Origin: an uncultured Oscillospiraceae bacterium
Lineage (GTDB): Bacteria > Bacillota > Clostridia > Oscillospirales > Oscillospiraceae
Reading direction: 5' to 3'
NCBI GenBank assembly: GCA_905233785.1
Contig: CAJOCV010000169.1
Location: 1-5,451 of the forward strand
DNA length: 5,451 bases
In this document: in pieces, positions 1 through 4,815 of the stretch
Numbering within the stretch: the first letter of the stretch is position 1
How the letters are laid out: each line of letters begins with the position of its first letter
Notes under the pieces: generated by a model
The model's database searches: none
The model's input: the letters and a program-made list of their open reading frames with translations, nothing else
Told to the model about the DNA's origin: nothing
Position numbers and translations under genes: made by a program

Positions 1-1
1 G

Positions 2-325
2 GAAGCGATCAACCGAAAGCTCTGCGGCGCGGACTACGAGGAAAATGACTTTATCTTCAAATGGCCCAACGGCACACCCTTTTCCCCGGATTACGTTTCT
101 TCCCATTTCTCGCTTCTTCTGAAGAACAACCACTTGCCGCATATCCGCTTTCACGAGCTTCGGCACAGCTGCGCCAGCCTCCTTTTGAACAACGGTTTTA
201 CGCTGAAAGATGTGCAGGAATACATGGGTCACGCCGATATTCAGATGACCGCAAATATTTACGGACACCTGGATATGCAGAGAAAAGAGCTTTTGACACA
301 GAAAATGGCGTCCAGCCTCTTCTAA
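2..325 (+). CDS. Tyrosine recombinase/integrase, C-terminal fragment (5' end outside window)
   Basis: This is the last 107 residues of a phage/ICE-type tyrosine recombinase, which catalyses site-specific integration and excision of a mobile element. Visible catalytic parts, numbered within the fragment, are the box II motif FHELRHS (His51, Arg54), the MGHAD motif (His77) and the nucleophile Tyr87 in ANIYGHL. This order and spacing are typical of the Tn916/lambda integrase catalytic domain. The frame is open from the window edge, so the arm-binding and core-binding domains and the first catalytic Arg must lie upstream. The gene ends 145 bp from the 3' end of a tRNA-Leu gene on the opposite strand, the classic position of an integrase at the edge of an element inserted in a tRNA gene. 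No frameshift is visible, so it may be intact. Family assignment is certain; the host element type is unknown. Confidence 0.94.
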   Translation, partial: EAINRKLCGADYEENDFIFKWPNGTPFSPDYVSSHFSLLLKNNHLPHIRFHELRHSCASLLLNNGFTLKDVQEYMGHADIQMTANIYGHLDMQRKELLTQKMASSLF

Positions 326-331
326 CACAGC

Positions 332-362
332 GTTAGAAAAGTATTAGAAAAACGTTAGAAAT
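332..362 (+). repeat. Three short direct repeats, GTTAGAAA-like
   Basis: GTTAGAAAA (332-340), ATTAGAAAAA (343-352) and GTTAGAAAT (354-362) are spaced 11 bp apart, about one helical turn. A fourth, inverted TCTAAC lies at 321-326 over the integrase stop codon. Their position between the integrase gene and the tRNA suggests recombinase arm-type binding sites at the element end. That is inference from position and phasing only. Confidence 0.4.
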
Positions 363-430
363 CGGCCCTTTGTCGAAGGAAAGTGAGAAACGGCGAAAAA
401 TAAACTTGCCCAAAAAGTTCTCAGAAATAT

Positions 431-465
431 AAAAATTGACCCCAAATCTTTCGATTTGAGGTCAA
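431..465 (-). terminator. Rho-independent terminator of the tRNA-Leu gene
   Basis: Read on the minus strand, a 13-bp stem (arms 453-465 and 436-448, one G-U pair) closes a GAAA tetraloop. A run of five T (431-435) follows. It starts 5 bp beyond the CCA end of the tRNA, so it terminates tRNA transcription before the integrase. On the plus strand the stem lacks a following T-run, so it would end integrase transcription only weakly. Confidence 0.9.
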
Positions 466-469
466 AATG

Positions 470-557
470 TGGTGCGCGAGGCGGGACTTGAACCCGCACG
501 TCCGGAGTGGACACTAGAACCTGAATCTAGCGAGTCTGCCAATTCCACCACTCGCGC
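470..557 (-). tRNA. tRNA-Leu (anticodon CAG)
   Basis: The minus strand folds as a class II tRNA. The 7-bp acceptor stem is GCGCGAG (551-557) with CTCGCGC (474-480), followed by discriminator A and an encoded CCA (470-472). The D-arm contains TGGAATTGGCAGAC. The anticodon stem CTAGA/TCTAG carries the loop TTCAGGT, giving anticodon CAG, which reads CUG. A long variable arm (GTGTCCACTCCGGAC region) and the T-loop GTTCAAGTC are present. The long variable arm and the anticodon agree on leucine. Its 3' end faces the integrase fragment, so the T-arm/acceptor segment is the likely attachment core, and the sequence shows the gene is still complete. Confidence 0.97.
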
Positions 558-576
558 ATCTCTGGAACGCTTGATT

Positions 577-605
577 ATAATAGCACTGAGATGGCGGATT
601 GTCAA
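577..605 (-). promoter_or_regulatory. Sigma-A promoter of tRNA-Leu
   Basis: On the minus strand a perfect -35 TTGACA (600-605) is followed after exactly 17 bp by the -10 TATTAT (577-582), with a TGC extension directly before the -10. Transcription would start near 570, giving a leader of about 13 nt before the tRNA. Confidence 0.88.
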
Positions 606-637
606 GACTTTTTCTGATGAATTTTGCCGGTTTTTAC

Positions 638-666
638 TTTACTTCTTCGTCTGCTGATGCTATAGT
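638..666 (+). promoter_or_regulatory. Probable sigma-A promoter for the DUF975 gene
   Basis: TTTACT (638-643), a 17-bp spacer and TATAGT (661-666) with an extended -10 TGC form a reasonable vegetative promoter. It is divergent from the tRNA promoter. Predicted start is near 673, leaving about 180 nt of untranslated leader. It rests on motif match only. Confidence 0.55.
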
Positions 667-672
667 AGAGCT

Positions 673-855
673 ACGACGATAGGAGCAGTCTAAGTTGACG
701 CTGGAGCATCGCTGTTCGGAGGGGGCTTTCCGTGGTCTGTCCTGCGCACGGTCGGAAAAACGCAGGCGGCGGAGCGCCGTTGCTTCCCGCAGGGTCAGCG
801 TCGTCAAAGACCCGCCAGCATCGATATCACAGTGTAGAAAGGAAACAAGCCAACT
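673..855 (+). promoter_or_regulatory. Long, apparently structured leader upstream of the DUF975 gene
   Basis: No convincing gene is seen here. The RNA can form a closing helix: GACGCTG (697-703) pairs with CAGCGTC (796-802), extended outward by GTCT (688-691) with AGAC (808-811). Inside are hairpins CGGA/TCCG (717-732), CCTGCG/CGCAGG (741-766) and CGGCG-GAG-CGCCG (767-779), together a multibranch junction. No T-run follows a stem, so no simple terminator-type attenuator is visible. I recognise no known riboswitch core. It could be a cis-regulatory leader, a small RNA, or chance pairing in GC-rich DNA. Confidence 0.4.
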
Positions 856-1596
856 ATGGAAATTGATCGTTCCGCTGTCAAGACGCATGCCAAGGAGCTT
901 ATCAAAACCTCCAATCCCAAGGTGCTCACCGCAAGTCTGATCGTCATGGTGCTCGGCGCGCTCATCGCGCTTCTTTCCGGACGTCTTGTGGGCATCAACA
1001 GTCAGGAGGCGCTGCGTTATGTGCAGTACCTGCAGGACGGCAACACAGAGGCTGCCATCTCTGTCATCCTGGAGCACACCCCCTCTCCCGGGGCACAGCT
1101 CGTGAACCTGCTGCTTGAGGCCTTGACTATTATCGTTTCCCTCGGCTTCGAAATTTTCCTGCTCAATACCCTGCGAGGCACTTCCCCGGAGCTTGGGAAC
1201 CTGCTGGACGGCTTCAGCTACTGGTGGAAGCTGCTGGTAATGGATTTCGTGATCGGCCTTCTGATAATGCTCTGGTCCTTGCTGTTGATCGTCCCCGGTA
1301 TCATCGCCGCCTATCGCTACAGCATGGCCAACTATGTGCTCATCACCCATCCCGACTATGGCATCATGGAGTGTATCCGCGAGTCCAAGCGGCTCACCTC
1401 GGGTTGGAAGAGCACGCTCTTCGTGCTGGATCTGAGCTTTCTCGGCTGGTCCCTGCTGTGTGCAATCCCGGTTATCGGCTGGCTTCTCTCCGTTTGGGTC
1501 ACGCCTTACCGCGCCTTGACCTTCCTGGAGTACTATGAGCAGATCAGCGGATATCCCGTTCCCGCGCAGGACGCCGATTCGGTTTCCGACCTCTGA
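856..1596 (+). CDS. DUF975 family integral membrane protein
   Basis: This is a 246-residue membrane protein with about four hydrophobic helices (residues ~23-45, 80-104, 124-152, 187-215). The family signature is clear: LLLIVPGIIAAYRYSMANYVL (~142-162), then SKRLTSGWK, a hydrophobic DLSFLGWSLL stretch and a WVTPYRALTFLEYY end. The N-terminus IDRSAVKTHAKELIK fits the usual basic amphipathic start. DUF975 proteins are widespread in Firmicutes and have no established function, so none is assigned. The start codon is preceded by AAAGGA (838-843), about 12 nt away, which is rather far, but no better start exists. The gene is probably transcribed alone from the promoter at 638-666 and ends at the hairpin at 1620. 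The acidic, proline-containing C-terminal tail looks disordered. Confidence 0.88.
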   Translation: MEIDRSAVKTHAKELIKTSNPKVLTASLIVMVLGALIALLSGRLVGINSQEALRYVQYLQDGNTEAAISVILEHTPSPGAQLVNLLLEALTIIVSLGFEIFLLNTLRGTSPELGNLLDGFSYWWKLLVMDFVIGLLIMLWSLLLIVPGIIAAYRYSMANYVLITHPDYGIMECIRESKRLTSGWKSTLFVLDLSFLGWSLLCAIPVIGWLLSVWVTPYRALTFLEYYEQISGYPVPAQDADSVSDL

Positions 1597-1619
1597 TCGG
1601 TATCCTGGGGTTTCCCGAG

Positions 1620-1659
1620 GGGCTGTGAAAAAACGCAGTTTTTTCGCAGCCCTGGTTTT
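1620..1659 (+). terminator. Rho-independent terminator after the DUF975 gene
   Basis: A 14-bp stem (1620-1633 with 1639-1652, one U-G pair) surrounds the loop CGCAG and is followed by TGGTTTT. It lies 24 bp after the DUF975 stop codon and separates that gene from the lipoprotein gene. It closely resembles the terminator at 3612-3649 in stem, loop and following bases. Confidence 0.85.
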
Positions 1660-1708
1660 AAGCCATGATAATGACTATAGGATGGCGAAAAGTCAAATGG
1701 AGGACATC

Positions 1709-2890
1709 ATGAAACGATTATCCGTCCTCATCTGCTGCGCGCTGCTTCTGCTGGCGCTGGCAGGCTGCGGCAACCAGAGCGCGACGACCGCCCAGACGGT
1801 TACACCCGCCGCAAGCGCAGAGCCCACCCCCGAACCGACCCCGGCGCCCACGCCGGCTCCTACCCCCGAGCCGACCCAGCCCCCCACGGAGTGGACGATC
1901 ACGGGCGAGAGCGCGGAGGAGATCCTGGCTCTCGCGGACATCCCGAGCCTGCGGCAAATCGACGCCTGCGGCAGCACGGAATATGACGCGCTGATAAAGC
2001 TGCGAGAGCTTCTGCCCGACTGCGAAATCCGCTGGGAGTATACATTTGAGGGTGTTCGTTATCCGAGTGACGCCGTGCGGCTGCACGCCTCCTCCCTGGA
2101 CGGGCTGGAGGACGCGCTGCGGGCGCTGCCGGCGCTGGAGGAAGTCGAGCTGCTGGAGGCCGCGCCGACGCTGGAGGAGCTGGATCACCTGAGCGAGCAG
2201 TGGCCGGACATTTTCTGGCTCTGCGAGCTGGATTTCCATGGAATGCCCCTGCGCACGGATATTCTGGTATATTCCTCCCTGCAGCCCATCGGCTTCTACC
2301 GTCATGACGACAGCTTCTACTATCCCCTGCTCAAGTACTGCACACGGCTCAAGGCGCTGGATCTGGGGCATAACGCCATCGGCCCAAGCTCTATGGAGTT
2401 GATCGGAAAGCTGACGGATCTGCAGGTGCTGATTCTGGCCGACGACTGCATTCAGGACGCAAGCCCGCTTGCCAATCTCAAAGAGCTTATTTTTCTTGAG
2501 CTTTTCCTGGACAAGGACATCGAGGATTTCAGCTTCCTCTGCGAGCTGCACAAGATGAAGGATCTGAATCTGTGCTACTGCAAGCATTTGACCTCGCTGG
2601 ACTTCATGGAGGAGATGCCGGAGCTGGAGTTTCTCATGCTCAAGTATACCGGGGTCAATCCTCAGTATTTCATTGAGCAGCAGGAGGCGCATCCGGGTAT
2701 ACGCATGGTGCTCTACGACGGGGACATTGAATCTACCACCAGCGGTTGGCGCGGAACCACGCGCAACAAGATGATCCGCACTACCTTCTCCAACTGGCCT
2801 AACGTCATACGCTACGACCGCTATAACGACCTGGACTTCAACTTTAACGGCGCCATTTTCCCCATCACCTACTTTGTGGCGGATAAATGA
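1709..2890 (+). CDS. Leucine-rich-repeat lipoprotein
   Basis: The 393-residue product starts with a lipoprotein signal peptide: MKR, a hydrophobic core and the lipobox LAGC with Cys20 as the lipidated residue. It should be anchored on the outer face of the membrane. A Pro/Thr/Glu linker (~33-60, EPTP/APTP units) leads to a folded region. Residues ~100-125 and ~161-188 look like two copies of one module (compare LPDCEIRWEYTFEG with WPDIFWLCELDFHG). Classical LRRs occupy ~208-316 (LKALDLGHNAI, LQVLILADDCI, LIFLELFLDKDI, MKDLNLCYCKHL, LEFLMLKYTGV). The start was chosen at 1709 because GGAGG (1699-1703) sits 5 nt upstream; an upstream in-frame ATG at 1697 overlaps that site. LRR domains bind other proteins or surfaces, but the partner is unknown. 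The ribonuclease gene follows after 46 bp without a terminator, so the two are probably co-transcribed. No clear promoter of its own is visible between 1660 and 1696. Confidence 0.9.
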   Translation: MKRLSVLICCALLLLALAGCGNQSATTAQTVTPAASAEPTPEPTPAPTPAPTPEPTQPPTEWTITGESAEEILALADIPSLRQIDACGSTEYDALIKLRELLPDCEIRWEYTFEGVRYPSDAVRLHASSLDGLEDALRALPALEEVELLEAAPTLEELDHLSEQWPDIFWLCELDFHGMPLRTDILVYSSLQPIGFYRHDDSFYYPLLKYCTRLKALDLGHNAIGPSSMELIGKLTDLQVLILADDCIQDASPLANLKELIFLELFLDKDIEDFSFLCELHKMKDLNLCYCKHLTSLDFMEEMPELEFLMLKYTGVNPQYFIEQQEAHPGIRMVLYDGDIESTTSGWRGTTRNKMIRTTFSNWPNVIRYDRYNDLDFNFNGAIFPITYFVADK

Positions 2891-2936
2891 CGCGGCGTCC
2901 GGATGCATTGATAAAGCATTTTGGGAGGGAATGCCC

Positions 2937-3458
2937 ATGAAAAAAACGCTGCGTTTCCTGCTGCCGCTGCTGCTCCTGGCGATGCTGCTGTTCGCCCGGC
3001 TTCCGGCGCAGACGGCAGATTTACCCGCGCAGGAGCAGCCAAGCAGCTTTGAGACCCTGACGCTCACACAGGAGCCGTCCGTGGAGGAGGCGTTGGCCGA
3101 GATTCCGTCCATCGCAGAGGACGGGGAATACAACAAGGCCGAGGACGTGGCGCTGTATCTGCACACCTATGGGCATCTGCCCTCGAACTACCTCACCAAA
3201 AAGCAGGCCGAGGCACTGGGCTGGACGGGTGGCTCGCTTGAGAAGTACGCCCCGGGCAAGTCCCTCGGCGGCAGCCGCTTCGGTAATTATGAGGGCAAGC
3301 TCCCCGACGCGGAGGGGCGGCGCTGGACAGAGTGCGACGTGAACAATCTGGGCAAGCAGTCGCGCGGTGCGGAGCGCCTTGTTTTCTCCAACGACGGCCT
3401 CATCTACTACACCGGCGACCATTATGAGAGCTTCACCCTTCTCTACGGCAACCCATAA
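2937..3458 (+). CDS. Secreted barnase-type guanyl-specific ribonuclease
   Basis: The 173-residue product has a Sec signal peptide (MKKTLRF plus a leucine-rich core to ~residue 20, no lipobox Cys) and a linker. A barnase/RNase N1-type domain spans ~66-170. It follows barnase closely: LPSNYLTKKQAEALGW, APGKSLGG, NYEGKLP, RRWTECDVN, LIYYTGDHYESF. The catalytic set is intact: Lys88 (barnase Lys27), Glu132 (Glu73), Arg143 (Arg83), Arg147 (Arg87) and His162 (His102). It should be an exported RNase cleaving 3' of guanosine. The start is set by GGAGGG (2924-2929), 7 nt upstream; an ATG at 2931 is too close. It probably shares a transcript with the LRR lipoprotein. The stop codon coincides with the edge of a palindromic element, so the extreme C-terminus may not be ancestral. 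No barstar-like inhibitor gene is visible in the window. Confidence 0.95.
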   Translation: MKKTLRFLLPLLLLAMLLFARLPAQTADLPAQEQPSSFETLTLTQEPSVEEALAEIPSIAEDGEYNKAEDVALYLHTYGHLPSNYLTKKQAEALGWTGGSLEKYAPGKSLGGSRFGNYEGKLPDAEGRRWTECDVNNLGKQSRGAERLVFSNDGLIYYTGDHYESFTLLYGNP

Positions 3459-3603
3459 GGCAACACCGCACAATACGCCTGCGGCATCTTCCGGAAAAAC
3501 CGCGCCCTGATTTCGTCACTTTTTCTTGCAATACACAAAGTATTCCTGCTCAATTCGGTTTTTCTCGGAATCTGCTCTTGCCGCATTATGCGGTATTGCC
3601 TTA
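3456..3603. mobile_element. MITE-like palindromic element with terminal inverted repeats
   Basis: The ends are inverted repeats: TAAGGCAACACCGCACAAT (3456-3474) matches the complement of 3585-3603 at 17 of 19 positions. Both differences would be G-U pairs in minus-strand RNA. Inverted symmetry resumes further in: TTCCGGAAAAACCG pairs with the complement of CGGTTTTTCTCGGAA, and a central AATAC-ACAAA-GTATT hairpin is present. Both ends abut TA, which fits TA target duplication as in IS630/Tc1-mariner derived MITEs; that affiliation is inference. It is 148 bp long, encodes nothing recognisable and lies between the ribonuclease gene and its terminator. A REP-like or intrinsic palindromic repeat is the alternative. 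Confidence 0.7.
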
Positions 3604-3611
3604 AATAAGCA

Positions 3612-3649
3612 GGCTGTGAGAAACGCCGTTTTTCACAGCCCGTCTTTTA
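3612..3649 (+). terminator. Rho-independent terminator of the LRR-ribonuclease unit
   Basis: A 12-bp stem (3612-3623 with 3629-3640, one G-U pair) carries the loop CGCCG and is followed by CGTCTTTTA. It would end the LRR lipoprotein-ribonuclease transcript, now displaced from the last gene by the palindromic element. It is related in sequence to the terminator at 1620-1659. Confidence 0.85.
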
Positions 3650-3674
3650 TGGCATGATTACCTTTTTATGGTAA

Positions 3675-3692
3675 TTCGACAGGTTTCGACAG
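3675..3692. promoter_or_regulatory. Tandem Spo0A-box-like sites upstream of spo0A
   Basis: TTCGACAG occurs twice (3675-3682, 3685-3692) with 10-bp phasing. The complement holds TGTCGAA, the core of the Spo0A box TTTGTCGAAA; the second copy matches it at 9 of 10 bases. The second site overlaps the -35 of the promoter at 3686-3714, suggesting autoregulation. Known Spo0A targets carry such boxes; use here is inferred. Confidence 0.6.
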
Positions 3693-3714
3693 ATTGTGAA
3701 AATATAAATATTAT
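3686..3714 (+). promoter_or_regulatory. Probable upstream promoter of spo0A
   Basis: TCGACA (3686-3691), a 17-bp spacer and TATTAT (3709-3714) in AT-rich DNA fit a sigma-A promoter. The -35 lies inside a Spo0A-box-like site, so bound Spo0A would be expected to block it. The start would be near 3721, giving a leader of about 180 nt. Confidence 0.5.
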
Positions 3715-3730
3715 TATATGTCTAAAGCTA

Positions 3731-3759
3731 TTGCCTTTTGACGAAGGATGTAATATTAT
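3731..3759 (+). promoter_or_regulatory. Possible second spo0A promoter with internal Spo0A-like box
   Basis: TTGCCT (3731-3736), 17 bp and TATTAT (3754-3759) could be a weaker promoter. TTTGACGAAG (3737-3746), with the core TGNCGAA, lies in the spacer. In some Firmicutes spo0A has two promoters, one sigma-H dependent; I see an AAGGAT element (3744-3749) but no good sigma-H -10. The rest of 3760-3887 holds no gene that I can support. Confidence 0.35.
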
Positions 3760-3900
3760 GTCAACAATTTCCCCGCCAGATTCGACGTTTTTTTGTTGTT
3801 TTATTGCGCGAATTTATGGTAAATTTAGGGCAACATCACGGTGAATCTGCTTTTTTCGGCGCAGCAATGCTCCGTGCATTTATATTTGGGAGGAAAACTT

Positions 3901-4701
3901 ATGGAAACCAAAATTCGCGTCTTGATCGTTGATTTCAACTCAGAATTCTGCCGCCTTCTCAGTGAGCAGCTGCGCGATTCGGAGGATCTGGAGGTCGCCG
4001 GCACGGCGGCGGACGGGCTGGAAGCGCTGCGGCTTACGACAGAGCTGAAGCCGGACGTGCTGCTTACAGAGTTGATGCTGCCCCGGCTGGACGGGCTGGA
4101 GCTGCTGCGCCGCCTGCCGGAGACCGGCGCGGAGCCTCGCGTCATCGTACTCACGGGCTTTTACAATGCCAAGGTGGTGGCGGACTGCTCAGCGCTGGGC
4201 GCGGACTACTTCATCCCCAAGCCCTGCGAGCCTCAGACCCTGTTCAGCCGTATCCGCCAGGCAGCGGGACGGAGTGAGGCGGATGCGAATCCCGTCGGCA
4301 TCGACTTTCGCGCCATGCGAAGCACCGCCCCCGCGCAGGACGCAGACCTTGAGGCCATGGTAACGGATATTATCCACGAGATCGGCGTACCCGCACATAT
4401 CAAGGGCTATCAGTATTTGCGTGAGGCCATCATCCTCACCATCAAGGATATGGAGATGATCAACGCTGTGACCAAGGTACTCTATCCCGAGGTCGCCAAG
4501 CGCTATTCCACCACGCCCTCCCGCGTCGAGCGCGCCATCCGTCATGCCATCGAGGTGGCCTGGGATCGCGGCGACATCGAGGTGCTGCAGAAGTACTTCG
4601 GCTACACGGTGTCGAATATCAAGGGCAAGCCCACCAATTCGGAGTTTATCGCCATGATCGCCGATTCGCTCACGCTTCAGCAGAAGCAGGCGAGACGGTG
4701 A
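3901..4701 (+). CDS. spo0A: Sporulation master regulator Spo0A with atypical receiver
   Basis: This is a 266-residue response regulator, the same length class as Bacillus subtilis Spo0A (267). A receiver domain (1-~122), a linker and the Spo0A_C DNA-binding domain (~150-260) are present. The C-terminal half is unmistakable: IIHEIGVPAHIKGY, TKVLYP, the recognition helix SRVERAIRHAIEVAW, FGYTVS and KPTNSEFIAM. In the receiver, Thr85 and Lys107 are conserved. The phosphoacceptor (B. subtilis Asp56) is Glu57 (codon 4069-4071), in TELMLPRLDG, and one metal-binding Asp (Asp11) is Phe12 in VDFN. Normal phosphorelay control is therefore doubtful; Glu may mimic the phosphorylated state. GGGAGG (3888-3893) sits 7 nt before the ATG. 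The gene has its own upstream region with Spo0A-like boxes and ends in a REP-like repeat followed by a terminator. spoIVB, its common neighbour, is not in the window. Confidence 0.97.
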   Translation: METKIRVLIVDFNSEFCRLLSEQLRDSEDLEVAGTAADGLEALRLTTELKPDVLLTELMLPRLDGLELLRRLPETGAEPRVIVLTGFYNAKVVADCSALGADYFIPKPCEPQTLFSRIRQAAGRSEADANPVGIDFRAMRSTAPAQDADLEAMVTDIIHEIGVPAHIKGYQYLREAIILTIKDMEMINAVTKVLYPEVAKRYSTTPSRVERAIRHAIEVAWDRGDIEVLQKYFGYTVSNIKGKPTNSEFIAMIADSLTLQQKQARR

Positions 4702-4706
4702 CTTGT

Positions 4707-4737
4707 GTAGGGGCGCCCTTCGCCCTTGCGGTCGCCC
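4707..4737 (+). repeat. REP-like palindromic repeat, copy A (long form)
   Basis: It is headed by GTAG (4707-4710), then GGGCG, a doubled CGCCCTT and GCGGTCGCCC. It starts 5 nt after the spo0A stop codon and lies in the 3' untranslated region, a common place for REP elements. It is identical to copy B through position 31 apart from the final bases. Confidence 0.85.
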
Positions 4738-4765
4738 GTATCGAAACCAGCCCGAACCAATGAAA

Positions 4766-4815
4766 TACCCCTGTTTGCTGCCTCTTGGAAGAGCCAGTAA
4801 ACAGGGGTAATTTTT
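4766..4815 (+). terminator. Terminator of spo0A, reaching into the RAYT stop codon
   Basis: A long stem pairs TACCCCTGTTT (4766-4776) with AAACAGGGGTA (4799-4809) and continues through CTG/CAG and CTCT/AGAG to a TGGA loop. TTTTT (4811-4815) follows. In the minus direction the T-run is poor (TATTTC), so it works mainly for spo0A. The last bases overlap the stop codon of the convergent transposase gene. Confidence 0.88.

Noticed and set aside
695..940. Small plus-strand open frame in the DUF975 leader
   Set aside because: No ribosome site before its TTG start, arginine-rich translation, and it runs into the DUF975 gene in another frame; the sequence is better explained as structured leader.
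634..1350. Long open frame on the minus strand opposite the leader and the DUF975 gene
   Set aside because: It lies opposite a gene with clear family motifs, has low-complexity His/Gln-rich translation and no recognisable domain; it is a by-product of GC-rich codon use.
1660..1696. Promoter for the LRR lipoprotein gene (TATAGG near 1676)
   Set aside because: No acceptable -35 at the right distance, so I could not support it.
1718..3166. 482-codon open frame on the minus strand across the LRR and RNase genes
   Set aside because: It overlaps two well-supported genes on the other strand and its product has Arg/Gly/Leu-rich composition with no motif.
3837..3876. Hairpin in the spo0A leader (CACGG/CCGTG with CTGC/GCAG inside)
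   Set aside because: Only 5 plus 4 pairs with unpaired bases between them and no T-run; too weak to call an attenuator.
3738..3932. Small plus-strand open frame upstream of spo0A
   Set aside because: It covers the promoter region, overlaps the spo0A start and has no recognisable features.
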